Shown: positions 44,664-54,890, numbered from the stretch's first letter. The stretch: DNA of 54,947 nucleotides from Myxococcales bacterium (GCA_013360285.1 JABWCM010000008.1:1-54947); one strand, 5' to 3'. Notes: generated from the letters alone by a model not told the origin. Made by a program: numbers and translations.

Positions 44664-47215
44664 TGACATCCTCCCCCAGACACCGTTAGGCCTTGATCCG
44701 TCAGCGCACCGACCCGTATCGTGACACCCGTTTTACCTACCGCAACCACCGTCAAGCGAAACGAATCGCCGGATTCATCCATCACAAAAACCTCGGCGTT
44801 TTCTTTTGCCGTAAAATGGTCTCCTATTGAATTCAAGAACGCGGCATCACTAAAAAATCCTGTTTTGGGATATTTTTTTGAGCCCTGTGCTACGTCGTAG
44901 TCACCCACAAACCACAGCACGGGGTCGTCGGTTTGGGGGTCAACGACAAGATAAATGTCACACAACGTTTGGTAATCGGAATGGTCTCCGGCAAGAATAT
45001 ACGACAACTTAGAAGCCTGTTTTGATAACATAGGACGAACTTTCGCGGCGACGTCCTCACCGGAAAGTGGCACATATACGCTGGGCAGAGGTATCAACGC
45101 GTTGGCCGTACCTTCGGGTATCTCACCATCATGTAGCCGTATCTGAGCAACCTCCAGCAACGTATCCCAAAGGTATGACGGAGGTGGCGGATCACCCACA
45201 TTGCTTTCGGTGACAATACTGATCCAACCCTTGTTCCAATCCACTTTCGCCGCATTTTTCACTTCGCCGATGTCATAACTGAAACCGTTCACATAAGGAG
45301 GATCGGAATCATTATAGAGACCCCTAAACGCTCCGAAAGCAGCGTCGGCAATCACGTACTCCAACGACCAGGTGTCGAGTTGCCACACAGGGCTGTCGCC
45401 GCGACAGAATTCTTCGCCATTTTCGAAGAAACAACCTGCGTTTTGAACTTTGCCGGCCGGAACAAAGGACGGAGACTCCACCATTTGAAAGACCATGTTG
45501 ACCGCAGGATAATCTTTGACGCCTATCATTTTGAACTGCTTTTCATCATTAAAATCAAAAGACAACACGTCACGGGCACTCTTTTGGAAGAGGTAGGACT
45601 TACCAACACCGAGGTCAATCCCATCCCGCACGACCAAATTGCTGGTGGCGGTCAGCTCCATGGAAAACGCATCGGTCAGCACTTCGGAATAGACTTGGCC
45701 GGGCGCCACGAGACCGGGATGAGTTCCCACAGCCCCCAGTTTCTCATTCAACGGCGCCATGTTTTCAAAGGCATCATACATGGTTACCGGCAAAGTTGGG
45801 CGACCGGTTTCCGGATCCAAAACGATGTTGGGATGAGGTTTGACAAGGTTTTCCAACACAGCAGCCAGCAGTTGCTGCCGCGTTAGAAACCGTTGCGTGA
45901 TCGGAATATTTAATAACTTACCGAACATGGACGGCACCGGAATGCCAAGTGCTTTTGCCAACTGAGTCATCTCCGCAAGCACCGTACCGCTAAGCTCAAC
46001 CGTTTCCGGCGTCATCTGCAAAATGCCAAGCAAATTCTGACTGGCCACGTCCCACCGATCTGGCGACAATCCGAATGCAATGGGATCCAGCATCGCATCG
46101 ATGGCGGCGCCGACAATGTCTTCCATGTCCAGCATAAACAGCACCAAATCTCGTTGGTCGGCTGTGCCGATCAACGCTTTTAAATCGTCTACCCCCAAAG
46201 TCAGCGTAAATGTGTTGTCCAAATCTTGGTTTGTAGCCGTCAAAACCGTTTCAAATGGTGTCGATACGCTGATGGTTTTTTCCGCAATGTTCCCACCCAA
46301 ATCGATGGCATAAACGAGAAGGGTTTGGGTACCGGCACCCAATGCAACCTCGGTGACAAACGTCCCGTCGGCTGCCACTTTGACGTTCGAAAGTTCATCG
46401 TCAGCCCACCCGACACTCACCGAAGAAACACCGGTATTGTCCAATACTTGTCCCGCTATCTTAAGAGTTCCTGTCGATTCAGAAAGCCGCACGGTCGACG
46501 CGGGCTGCGTCAGACAAAGAGTGGGTGCAATGGGATCCTGGGTGACCCACAGTTGGGTTGTCGTCAGCAGCCCGTTGGATCGGGCCTCAATCCACAGTGG
46601 TACGCCGGTAGCTGACGGCAGGTTCACTTCAACCGTAAAGCTGCCATCATCAAAAAGCGTTGCTTTCGCCGGTGCGTGTTCACCCGCACGCACTTCAACC
46701 TGCTCCACCGACTGAAACATCGGTGCCGACACTTTACCTGCTACTGTAACGGGATTTTTTCCCACCGTGGTTTTGTGTCCAGGTGAGAAAACCAGGATAC
46801 CTGGAGCTTCCGCATGGTATTGCACATGATGAACACGTTTTATTTGCCGTCCGTCGCTTAAATAAGCAAGAAGATCGAGGGTTGATACGCCGTGCAACAC
46901 GTTTGTGCGGCACACCCATTCACCTCCACTCATTTCGCAGGGACTGGGCGCCCCTCCCGTTGGCCGAATCGTAACCTTTGTCGTACCTTCCGTGAGGTTG
47001 TCGAGACGAACGCGCACTTCGATATTGGACGAAGGCATATCGGCATAGTCAGCCGGCGTCACAACAGTCATTTGCAGAACATCACCTACACTGTATGTGG
47101 GGTCGCCGTAGTCCAACGGTGCGTCTGCTGCGCACCCTAACGATGTCATCACCACGGCTGTCCACACGACATGTAGACACAGCCGGATTTCGAAAAGGGA
47201 AATCACGGTTCGCAT
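44660..47215 (-). CDS. Lipoprotein paralogue 2 with Ig-like domains, unknown family
   Basis: An 851-aa lipoprotein (signal ending TSLGC, Cys ~28). The first ~320 residues contain two or three Ig-like/FN3-like beta sandwiches (TVAGKVSAPM, then IAGQVLDNTGVSSVSVGW). From ~325 on comes the ~520-residue domain shared with the other two paralogues, with LPVTMYDAFENMAPL, THPGLVAPGQVYSEVLTDAF, SYLWDTLLEVAQIRLHDGEI and TGFFSDAAFLNSI. It overlaps the preceding gene by 13 nt and its stop overlaps the next ATG. Confidence 0.82.
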   Translation of the reverse strand: MRTVISLFEIRLCLHVVWTAVVMTSLGCAADAPLDYGDPTYSVGDVLQMTVVTPADYADMPSSNIEVRVRLDNLTEGTTKVTIRPTGGAPSPCEMSGGEWVCRTNVLHGVSTLDLLAYLSDGRQIKRVHHVQYHAEAPGILVFSPGHKTTVGKNPVTVAGKVSAPMFQSVEQVEVRAGEHAPAKATLFDDGSFTVEVNLPSATGVPLWIEARSNGLLTTTQLWVTQDPIAPTLCLTQPASTVRLSESTGTLKIAGQVLDNTGVSSVSVGWADDELSNVKVAADGTFVTEVALGAGTQTLLVYAIDLGGNIAEKTISVSTPFETVLTATNQDLDNTFTLTLGVDDLKALIGTADQRDLVLFMLDMEDIVGAAIDAMLDPIAFGLSPDRWDVASQNLLGILQMTPETVELSGTVLAEMTQLAKALGIPVPSMFGKLLNIPITQRFLTRQQLLAAVLENLVKPHPNIVLDPETGRPTLPVTMYDAFENMAPLNEKLGAVGTHPGLVAPGQVYSEVLTDAFSMELTATSNLVVRDGIDLGVGKSYLFQKSARDVLSFDFNDEKQFKMIGVKDYPAVNMVFQMVESPSFVPAGKVQNAGCFFENGEEFCRGDSPVWQLDTWSLEYVIADAAFGAFRGLYNDSDPPYVNGFSYDIGEVKNAAKVDWNKGWISIVTESNVGDPPPPSYLWDTLLEVAQIRLHDGEIPEGTANALIPLPSVYVPLSGEDVAAKVRPMLSKQASKLSYILAGDHSDYQTLCDIYLVVDPQTDDPVLWFVGDYDVAQGSKKYPKTGFFSDAAFLNSIGDHFTAKENAEVFVMDESGDSFRLTVVAVGKTGVTIRVGALTDQGLTVSGGGCQ

Positions 47216-50007
47216 TGGACCTCCCTACGAGTCGTAACAACAGCCTCGTTATCTCCCGAAACCTGGGCTTCAATGCGAACAACACAGCCGACCAAATCCA
47301 CCGTATAGGCTATCCGCACGTGATCTGCCGGCAACAACAACGATGGCCGGCCATCTACTGGAGGATCCACTACAGGAGTTGTGAGCGAACTATCCTCAAA
47401 AAATCCCGTTGTTACATACGGCAATGCCTGAATCATCATCGCCGGGAGCGGATCGGTCTCCACGACTTGGACCAAAACAAGTTTTTTATCATCGTTTTTC
47501 GTCAAGAAAACATCTATGGGATCGGAGTTAACACCATAGTTTCCTAACATAAGTTTGGTTATCTCACTTTTCTGAAGTTCCATGCCTTCTTTTACCGCGG
47601 CTTCCAATTGTTCGCCCGTCAGACCAACCGGAATATCCTTCAGTGCGAAATGGACCTCCACATCGGTCCCAACATCCACGCCGTCATGCAGTCGTTGTTC
47701 TGCTACCGAAACCAGAATGTCCCACAGATATCCGACATTCCATAGGTCTAACTTCTGAGCCTGAATCTCTTCGGGCAAACCATAACCGCCTCCAACCCAC
47801 ACCCGCATCCAACCGGGTGGATTGGGGCTCAACGGTGGAAAATGTTTGGATATCGTGCCATTTGTCGAAATTCCGGACATCCCCACAACGATTTCCGCAA
47901 GATCGTTTTCGCCCTTTTCGATACCAGGGATCTCCCACAAAAGCGGCTGTAACCCGGACTGCTCCGTACACAGGTCACAGCCGGCCAAATAATCATCAAA
48001 CACCAAGTAGGCCGCTTCCGCGACGACATGTTCCAAGGTCCATGGTTTTGCTTTGGTGAAATTTTCAGACGTAGTCTTGGGGTTGCCGGGGGTCATCGAT
48101 GGGGTCAACTCACCCGCATGCTCCTTCATAAAAAAGGGAAGATCTACGGTGGGTTGTTGCGCCAGCCCAACAATCGAAAATGTCTTCTCGTCTAGGAAAT
48201 CCAACTGCAGCACATCACTGTAGCCTTCCGTCACCAGTGCCATTTGCCCCTTGGTTCCTGTGCTAAGGTTGATTCCGTCCTGATAGACCAGGTTGGAAAT
48301 ACCGGTCAGGGTAATCGCAAAGTGATCAAGCATCACCTTGGCCGAAGGATTTGCTCCTTTAGGAATGAATCCGGGGTGTTCACCAACCGGACCAAAGCGT
48401 TTGCCCAAAGTGGCCATATCTTCCAAACCGTCTTGTAATGTTACTGGAATCTTCCCGTTCTGCGTGTTTGGATGGCTCGCGAGCAAGGTTGAAGCAATCG
48501 CCTGTGCTATTGCGTCAATTGCGATAACGTTTTCATCTGCGTCAACCCCCAGGGTCATCGCCAGCAGGGTTGCAAAATCCTGCAGGAGTGGTTCGCCGGT
48601 TGTTTTGTTAACATAAGAAGATAGGACGTCGGCGACTTCTTGAAGATTCTCAAAATCGGTACCACTCACATCGGCGGACTGCGCAGTCATCGTCAACAGT
48701 TTCCACATGTTCACCTCAGCCGCCGTCCAGCCAGATGGACAACTTACTGTTTTGCCGTTGGCGATACACTGGTTGACAATCCACTGCAGCGCCTCCCCCA
48801 ACATGGGCAACGGGTCCAGTTCCAGCAACGTAATGGAAGCCCCAGTGTCACCCGGAAACGCCTTTTTCAGAAATGACTTATCCAAGGTCATTGTAACTGT
48901 AGGAAATTCGGGTTCCAGAACAGACAACGTATGCGTAATCGGCGTATCGTAACCGGAATCAGGCACATATTGCATCTCTGTCGAAACAACGGCCGTATTT
49001 TTGACCAAATCATAAGCAATTGCGACGATTTCGTTTTGTCCCGGATTCAGCGTTACAACAATATCGAACTCTGTAGAATTGGCGCCCGTGCCCGCTTTCG
49101 TGTTTGCCGGAACAAACGGCCCGTCGCCAACGCGCACCAGGACGTCGGAAATCCCTAGGTTATCCGTTGCCGTACCGGACACCGTCACGACCCCAACATC
49201 GGTTACAGAGTCTCCCAGCCCAGATTCAAACACGATGACAGGAGGGACAATATCCGCCGGAGCCGAGCAGTGGACATCAATGGTCGTTTCATCGGCAATG
49301 TTTCCGCCGAGATCAAAGACCGAGGCCCGAATGACAGTTGTTTTTCCGGGAGGCAACTCTATGGGGACGCTAAATTGGGAAAACCCATCGAAAGTAAAAG
49401 GGATAATTGGGGAAAATTCTGGAAACTGCGGCAGATCAATCTCGACCTTTGAAGTTGTCGTTGTTGGTTCGGCTGTTCCAACCACGTTGACGTTACAATC
49501 AGACACCACGGATGAGTTCGTGGGGGATGTAATGGTCACGGTTGGAGCCGGGTCGGTTGTGTGTGTGAGGCGTTCAACCTCAATTTCGGCGGTCGCGGTT
49601 GCTCCGGAAGGACCCACTGCAACAACGGAAATGGTTGAGATTCCAAATGGAAGCGTCACCGGCACCGCAACATCGGTCCAATTGGTCTCTGTGGGTAGCC
49701 AAAAAGCAGCGTTAAATCCAACTTTGACACTACAAGCCACAATCGGCCCGCCATCTGCACCGGATAATCGCAACACGACCGGTGCGGTACTTTCAAATAC
49801 CGCGCCGTTCTGTGGACTCAGGAATTGAACTTTCGGGCCAGTTGCTTCGATGGGAAATTCCGGCTCAACGGATCCAACGTGGGGCTCCGGCTGTTTGACC
49901 GAAAACGGACTGTCGTGCGGAATCACCTCGGAATTTACTGGCCCTGGAATGTCGACACACCCAACAAACAAAAGCACCGGAGCCACCAGAAGCGACGCTC
50001 TTATCAT
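47203..50007 (-). CDS. Lipoprotein paralogue 1 with three Ig-like domains, unknown family
   Basis: A 934-aa lipoprotein (signal ending LLFVGC, Cys ~16). I chose the ATG at 50007, as the longer in-frame form would place 62 charged residues before the signal. Three Ig-like domains occupy ~45-350 (FLSPQNGAVFESTAPVVLRL, then ITSPTNSSVV, then VSGTATDNLGISDV). The rest is the paralogue domain: VTLQDGLEDMATLGKRFGP, EHPGFIPKGANPSAKVMLDHF, WTLEHVVAEAAY, GYLWDILVSVAEQRLHDG, LKDIPVGLTGEQL and TGFFEDSSLTTPV. It is the first gene of the four-gene operon. Confidence 0.82.
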   Translation of the reverse strand: MIRASLLVAPVLLFVGCVDIPGPVNSEVIPHDSPFSVKQPEPHVGSVEPEFPIEATGPKVQFLSPQNGAVFESTAPVVLRLSGADGGPIVACSVKVGFNAAFWLPTETNWTDVAVPVTLPFGISTISVVAVGPSGATATAEIEVERLTHTTDPAPTVTITSPTNSSVVSDCNVNVVGTAEPTTTTSKVEIDLPQFPEFSPIIPFTFDGFSQFSVPIELPPGKTTVIRASVFDLGGNIADETTIDVHCSAPADIVPPVIVFESGLGDSVTDVGVVTVSGTATDNLGISDVLVRVGDGPFVPANTKAGTGANSTEFDIVVTLNPGQNEIVAIAYDLVKNTAVVSTEMQYVPDSGYDTPITHTLSVLEPEFPTVTMTLDKSFLKKAFPGDTGASITLLELDPLPMLGEALQWIVNQCIANGKTVSCPSGWTAAEVNMWKLLTMTAQSADVSGTDFENLQEVADVLSSYVNKTTGEPLLQDFATLLAMTLGVDADENVIAIDAIAQAIASTLLASHPNTQNGKIPVTLQDGLEDMATLGKRFGPVGEHPGFIPKGANPSAKVMLDHFAITLTGISNLVYQDGINLSTGTKGQMALVTEGYSDVLQLDFLDEKTFSIVGLAQQPTVDLPFFMKEHAGELTPSMTPGNPKTTSENFTKAKPWTLEHVVAEAAYLVFDDYLAGCDLCTEQSGLQPLLWEIPGIEKGENDLAEIVVGMSGISTNGTISKHFPPLSPNPPGWMRVWVGGGYGLPEEIQAQKLDLWNVGYLWDILVSVAEQRLHDGVDVGTDVEVHFALKDIPVGLTGEQLEAAVKEGMELQKSEITKLMLGNYGVNSDPIDVFLTKNDDKKLVLVQVVETDPLPAMMIQALPYVTTGFFEDSSLTTPVVDPPVDGRPSLLLPADHVRIAYTVDLVGCVVRIEAQVSGDNEAVVTTRREVQCEP

Positions 50008-50347
50008 AATGCCACCGAATATTAAATTAACATCACGCACAAAACATTTCACCAAGTTCATCGAATGGGGCCGGGAGTTCGAACGCCTCTGCCTGAAACC
50101 ACCTTGATACGAGGAAATGGAGCGGGTGGTTGTAGACTTGAGATCATCTTGACCACTTGCATCGATCATCTGTCGTTTCGTGAGCCGATCCACCGCGTCC
50201 CGATCCGCCGTGGCAGGTGTTCACGCCTCCGTTTATCCCTGTCAACTTTACTTAAAACCGATATGAACGTATCCAACACTTGGTGCCATTGATTGCGGAG
50301 CATAACATAATCCGGCCACTCCGTCACATATACGTCCTAACATCTGT

Positions 50348-50430
50348 TTCAATTGCGCCGCACTACGCGCAAGTTCAATTGCGCCCGATAAGATCTTCGT
50401 TTGACATCTGGTACTCGATCACTGGTACTC
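50348..50430. repeat. Short direct repeats in divergent promoter region
   Basis: TTCAATTGCGCC occurs at 50348-50359 and 50374-50385 (26-nt period). CTGGTACTC occurs at 50408-50416 and 50422-50430 (14-nt period). TTGACA (50401-50406) could be a -35 element. They lie between the divergent three-lipoprotein operon (ATG 50007) and the Cys-rich lipoprotein gene. The remaining sequence 50008-50347 shows nothing I can name. Confidence 0.45.
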
Positions 50431-50587
50431 TGAGTTGGTGAATGAATTTGGGTCCGACTCGGAAGGAACTCACCACGTCAACCAATCACATTTACCCCAA
50501 CCCACTCGGAGCCCCATGATTGTCACGTATGATGATGGATATGCCAACTTACGACAGCAACCTAGTATATCTCGATACTTACAGCGA

Positions 50588-51826
50588 ATGACACGTTCGA
50601 GTAGATCCCTATTCCAGATTTCTCGCCAGCTTGAGGCGGCGGGCGCCAATCCGCAAGCTCGTGAAAAACCCTGGCCAGCGTTTTTGCTTTTGATCGTGAT
50701 TGCAGCGGGTTGCTCTGAGTCGTCCACGGGCTCTCTTTCGACCACATCGGATACCGCGGCGGATGGAGCCGGGATGTCGCAAGCAGACCACGCCACTTGG
50801 GACACCGCGGTGGACGGAAGCGGGATGTCGGGAGATATCGGTGATAACCAAGGATGCCTTGGGGGAGAGCCTTGTGGAGCAGAATGCAAAAACGCCGACG
50901 ATTGTGATGATCTCAACGTTTGTACCAGGGACCTGTGCCAAGTGAATGGACGATGTATCCACACCGCTATCGACCCATGTCCAGCCGAGTGCACATCCGA
51001 CAAGGATTGCGACGACTCGGACCCCTGTACAAAAGATGTCTGCGGTACGAGCAGCGTGTGCTCCAACTCTCCCGTTGCCGGTTGCGGGAACTCGGAGTGT
51101 ACGACTAACAATGAATGTGCTGACAACAACCCTTGCACCGACGACAGTTGTACCGACGACCTCCTGTGTGTCCACAAACCCAACCTTCTGCCATGCGACG
51201 ACGGCGACCTATGTACAGAAGGCGACACGTGCAGCATGGGTGAATGTATGAGTGGCGCACCATCCACAACGCCCGAATGTGCTCAAAAACCGCCGTCATG
51301 TGACGCGATGTGCCAACTTTTCGGCAATATGGGCACAGAAGTGGAGTGTAAGTTTCAAATCGCCACCGACACTCGAACTGCACCACCGGGAACCGCGTTG
51401 CAGTTCGTAGCCACTTACGATTCGGACAGGATTCAATTTGTTAATTTTTTTGATGAACACTGTTTCGGTGGCGCCGGTTGCTTTGACGTTCCTACGAACG
51501 GACCGGACTCGTTGACGTTGACCACAGGTCATAGCGTCGCGATCGCCCCGGACTCCCCGGAAAAATGGGACGGCGATGGCGCGGTGATTCTTGTAAACAT
51601 AGCCGATCCCACGTTGCCCCTTAGCCCGGCTTATCTTACTGACCAGGGCACTGTAAATGGAGACCCTGTCTTCATGCGTGGACGATTCAAATTATTGTCA
51701 TCTGTCAACAAATCAGACGCGGTGGACGTGTGTTTATCGAAACTTCTTGCCGCCGACGGCACGGCAGTCAGCCTGCCGACGACAATTCAAAATTTTCTGA
51801 TCGTAACGTCAACACCGAAACTATAA
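50588..51826 (+). CDS. Cys-rich repeat lipoprotein with cohesin-like C-terminus
   Basis: A 412-aa lipoprotein (start ATG 50588; longer in-frame starts exist at 50435 and 50516). The signal is late, ending VIAAGC (~41), then a Thr/Ser-rich linker. Residues ~95-240 hold about four tandem Cys-rich repeats of the CxxxxDCDDxxxCTxDxC type (the Dictyostelium-like 'CTDC' pattern) common in myxobacterial-type surface proteins. The C-terminal ~140 residues form a beta-sandwich (QIATDTRTAPPGTALQFVATY, then VILVNIAD) like a cohesin or Ig domain. It is divergent from the three-lipoprotein operon. Confidence 0.78.
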   Translation: MTRSSRSLFQISRQLEAAGANPQAREKPWPAFLLLIVIAAGCSESSTGSLSTTSDTAADGAGMSQADHATWDTAVDGSGMSGDIGDNQGCLGGEPCGAECKNADDCDDLNVCTRDLCQVNGRCIHTAIDPCPAECTSDKDCDDSDPCTKDVCGTSSVCSNSPVAGCGNSECTTNNECADNNPCTDDSCTDDLLCVHKPNLLPCDDGDLCTEGDTCSMGECMSGAPSTTPECAQKPPSCDAMCQLFGNMGTEVECKFQIATDTRTAPPGTALQFVATYDSDRIQFVNFFDEHCFGGAGCFDVPTNGPDSLTLTTGHSVAIAPDSPEKWDGDGAVILVNIADPTLPLSPAYLTDQGTVNGDPVFMRGRFKLLSSVNKSDAVDVCLSKLLAADGTAVSLPTTIQNFLIVTSTPKL

Positions 51827-51876
51827 AGGTCGATGCGGCGTTCCACATCGTTGTACCGATTGGACTGTACCCATCC

Positions 51877-53931
51877 TCATTGATCCGGGTAGATAGGCTG
51901 CAACTCACCCTGCCGAATCACGATTTCTGTGTTTGCAGCAACTGGGCCGAACACCTGCTCCGTACTTGACGCATCGGGCCACACCACTCGAATTTTATCA
52001 ACAACACACGCTTTTCCCAGACCAAAATGTTGCACCAACTCGTTCTGAATGCCGGCGTGACCGTACCCCCCAGAGACTTCCTGCATCTGTGATTGTCCGC
52101 CTGCTTCGATATATACACGGGCACCGATGGCTGCTCGATTGCTCCCGACGCCGCCCTCCAAACGAATCCTTAAAAAATTGCCGTTTTTCATTGAATTAGT
52201 AAAATAATGGACTTCTTCAGTAGGATAACAGCTCGAGTCACCGCTGCACCGAGCCCTTCCGTGCCCCACGACCACGTCCAAATCACCATCGCGGTCAAAA
52301 TCCGCAACCGCTACGCCGTGGGATCGCGGATGAAAAATTCCAAGGGTCCATACGACCTCCTGAAACGTCCCGTCAGGCTTCTGGTGAAACAGAAAAGCAC
52401 GGGTTCCGGGATAATCCGACGAACCAATAAAAAGGTCTTTGCGGGTATCGTTGTCAAAATCAAAAACGGCTCCCGTCATGTCGCCGGCGTTCCAATCCAA
52501 CGCTCCTTTCCAGTCCCGGTGCAGGCCGGATTCATCGATTCCTGGTCGAAAAAACGATGGATTGGAACGCCCATCATTGTACAAAATTTGGGTACCGTCG
52601 CTGGATGGGCCAACGTCCCAGTGAACAATCTCAAATTGGACCAGATCTTGATCAAGGTCGTTGTCCAGGTCCGCACACGCTGTAGTGAATGTATTTCCAC
52701 CGAGCCGAAATGGCTCGCGGTCAAGGGTGTGGTTCCACCTTAAATTACCAACTGACACGCATGGAAAGTAGGCGGGTGGGGCCGGCACACCAGCGCATTC
52801 GGATCCATCAGGAACAAGTTTGCAGTAACATTGCGCATTAAGATTGGTTTCCCAGTTGTCAAACAAATCTTTGGCAACACCACTGGAAATCGCCACGTCC
52901 AAAAACCGCGAGCCATTCCCCAAATACAACGAATTATGCTGACGACCGTACGACGACGCCAATAGATCCGGCCAACCATCGCTATTGACATCGCAGGAAG
53001 TGGCCCCCCAAGAATTGCGATGTACCAGCGCGTTGTTGATGTCATTTAACGATATCCAGTCCTTGGTTTGCAGTCCAACTGACGTGGTAACATCAATAAA
53101 TCCCCCACGACCATCACCACGAAACAACCTATCCGGCACAGGTTGACTCATCCCGTTTCCGTATGTAATCCACAGGTCAACAAACCCGTCTCGATCATAA
53201 TCCAGAAAACTCGCACCCATCAGTGGCAACCGACTGCCCTCTCCCCGAACATCTCCTCCCGAACCCAAGATGAACGTGCCGTCACCATTATTGAGTAAAA
53301 TCTCCGATCTATCGCCAGGATCGGGCTTGGACGTGTCTGGATCAATATAGACACCTGAAAATGCATCCAAATCTCCGTCGTTGTCTACATCCGCCCAAAC
53401 CGTAACATGAGTCGTACGCCCTTGTTCTCCAAGCCTGTTCCTAACAAATCCACTGCTTTCGGTTACGTCCTGGAAATACCTTGATCCGCCGTCGGTCGGT
53501 TGGTTGAGCAGAAGCCACGTGTGTCGATCACCGATATCGAAGTTGTCGCCGGTCGTATACCCACGGACTACGAGGTCAGGAAAGCCGTCATTGTTAAAGT
53601 CGACCGCATTTAACCGAACACCGGCTACCCTACTTAGACCCACCAAATGAGTTTCGTCGACAAAAGCCTGTAGGCCAGGAAGCCACGTGGACCCCGAATG
53701 ACAACCAAAATCGGGCAATTCTGCCTGAAAGCCACCGGAATCCTCAGCCATCGTGGTATCGACGTCATCGGTTCCACCAGTTGTTTCGGATGCCAGGTCT
53801 TCACCCGACGTGTCCGGTTGTGCTTTTTCGGCTGGAACGGAACCACACGCGGCCGCGATCAAGCACACGGCGTACGCGGCAAGTGACGGTACGACGGCGC
53901 GGATTCGCACGTGGGTAGCCAATGACTCCAT
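51877..53931 (-). CDS. FG-GAP/VCBS repeat lipoprotein with UnbV/ASPIC domain
   Basis: A 684-aa lipoprotein (ATG 53931 chosen for the GGAGGAG just upstream). The signal ends CLIAAAC (Cys ~28), and a Thr/Asp-rich linker follows. At least seven calcium-binding FG-GAP blades carry DxDxDGxxD-type motifs (VDFNNDGFPD, ADVDNDGDLD, LDYDRDGFVD, CDVNSDGWPD, FDFDNDTRKD, ADFDRDGDLD). The C-terminal ~75 residues form an ASPIC/UnbV domain (GGYGHAGIQN, then HFGLG, then RVVWPD). Such proteins are beta-propeller surface or adhesion proteins, related to human CRTAC1. No partner is evident. Confidence 0.9.
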   Translation of the reverse strand: MESLATHVRIRAVVPSLAAYAVCLIAAACGSVPAEKAQPDTSGEDLASETTGGTDDVDTTMAEDSGGFQAELPDFGCHSGSTWLPGLQAFVDETHLVGLSRVAGVRLNAVDFNNDGFPDLVVRGYTTGDNFDIGDRHTWLLLNQPTDGGSRYFQDVTESSGFVRNRLGEQGRTTHVTVWADVDNDGDLDAFSGVYIDPDTSKPDPGDRSEILLNNGDGTFILGSGGDVRGEGSRLPLMGASFLDYDRDGFVDLWITYGNGMSQPVPDRLFRGDGRGGFIDVTTSVGLQTKDWISLNDINNALVHRNSWGATSCDVNSDGWPDLLASSYGRQHNSLYLGNGSRFLDVAISSGVAKDLFDNWETNLNAQCYCKLVPDGSECAGVPAPPAYFPCVSVGNLRWNHTLDREPFRLGGNTFTTACADLDNDLDQDLVQFEIVHWDVGPSSDGTQILYNDGRSNPSFFRPGIDESGLHRDWKGALDWNAGDMTGAVFDFDNDTRKDLFIGSSDYPGTRAFLFHQKPDGTFQEVVWTLGIFHPRSHGVAVADFDRDGDLDVVVGHGRARCSGDSSCYPTEEVHYFTNSMKNGNFLRIRLEGGVGSNRAAIGARVYIEAGGQSQMQEVSGGYGHAGIQNELVQHFGLGKACVVDKIRVVWPDASSTEQVFGPVAANTEIVIRQGELQPIYPDQ

Positions 53932-54033
53932 CTCTCCTCCGGCGGTATGAAAAACCTTCCCAAACTCCACGGGTTGACAGTCTACACGGGATCGGTCCAA
54001 ATTTGTATCGTTGTAATTTGGGAGCAAACGGTT

Positions 54034-54747
54034 GTGAATTTGAACGATAAAACAATTCTTGTTACCGGTGCCGCCGGCGGCCTGGGGCGCGTCGTAGTTG
54101 AGATCCTGCTTTCGGCCGGCGCCAATGTGATTGGCACCGACCGATATCCAGAACCACTTGATTTACTTAAGAAAAGCATTTCAACAGGACAGTCACGATT
54201 TCACGCCCGAGCCGCTGATACCTTATCCACCGACCAGATGGCCACGCTGGTGCAGAACTGGCGTAAACTGCATGGAGAGCTGCACGGCTTGGTTGCGACT
54301 GTTGGAGCGTTTATGCCTGACAGCAACGATTTTACGACCCAGCTCAGCACTTTTGACAAAATGATGGATTTGAATGTCCGTTCATTTCTGATAGCCGCAC
54401 ACGCAACATGTGAATCCATTGTTGCCTCCGGTGGAGGTGCGATGGTCGCAATTGGCGCTCGCCCGGCATTGCATGGGCAAGCTGGACTAGGCGCATACAG
54501 TGCATCGAAAGGCGCCCTACTCCGTCTCGTGGAGTCAATGGCCGCAGAACATTTGAGCAACCGTGTCCGAGTCAACGCCGTACTCCCGTCGATCATTGAT
54601 ACACCCACCAACAGGTTGAGTATGCCTCACGCCAACCCAGCCGCATGGGTCTCGCCCCAATCGTTGGCAGGTGTGGTTCTGTTTCTGTTGTCGGACTGGA
54701 GCCGAGACATAACAGGAGCATCTATTCCGGTATATGGCAGATCGTAA
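54034..54747 (+). CDS. SDR-family oxidoreductase
   Basis: A 237-aa Rossmann enzyme. I chose the GTG at 54034 because GGGAG lies upstream and the protein then starts directly with the cofactor fold (ILVTGAAGGLGRVV). The catalytic Tyr and Lys are in GAYSASKGALLRL. The usual NAG motif is replaced by ATVGAF, which is unusual. The C-terminal part is complete (GVVLFLLSDWSRDITGASIPVYG). The gene is divergent from the FG-GAP lipoprotein with about 100 bp between the starts. The substrate is unknown. Confidence 0.87.
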   Translation: MNLNDKTILVTGAAGGLGRVVVEILLSAGANVIGTDRYPEPLDLLKKSISTGQSRFHARAADTLSTDQMATLVQNWRKLHGELHGLVATVGAFMPDSNDFTTQLSTFDKMMDLNVRSFLIAAHATCESIVASGGGAMVAIGARPALHGQAGLGAYSASKGALLRLVESMAAEHLSNRVRVNAVLPSIIDTPTNRLSMPHANPAAWVSPQSLAGVVLFLLSDWSRDITGASIPVYGRS

Positions 54748-54852
54748 ATTTTCCTTTTATTTCTGCTATATGCCCAAAAAATCAAAATCAAAGAGGGTGT
54801 TTGGGAAAAATATGGGGACGGATTTGGGCGCGGGGATTTTGGTCCCGATGCA

Positions 54853-54890
54853 CGGAAAAAAACCGAGTCATATCGGGAATATGGCGCAGG
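54853..54890 (-). repeat. Dispersed intergenic repeat, copy 2
   Basis: The 26 bases at 54865-54890 match copy 1 (23102-23127) exactly in reverse orientation. As at copy 1, a T-rich tract follows on the repeat strand. It lies in the noncoding end of the window, after the SDR gene; the rest of 54748-54947 contains no other convincing feature. Confidence 0.7.
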
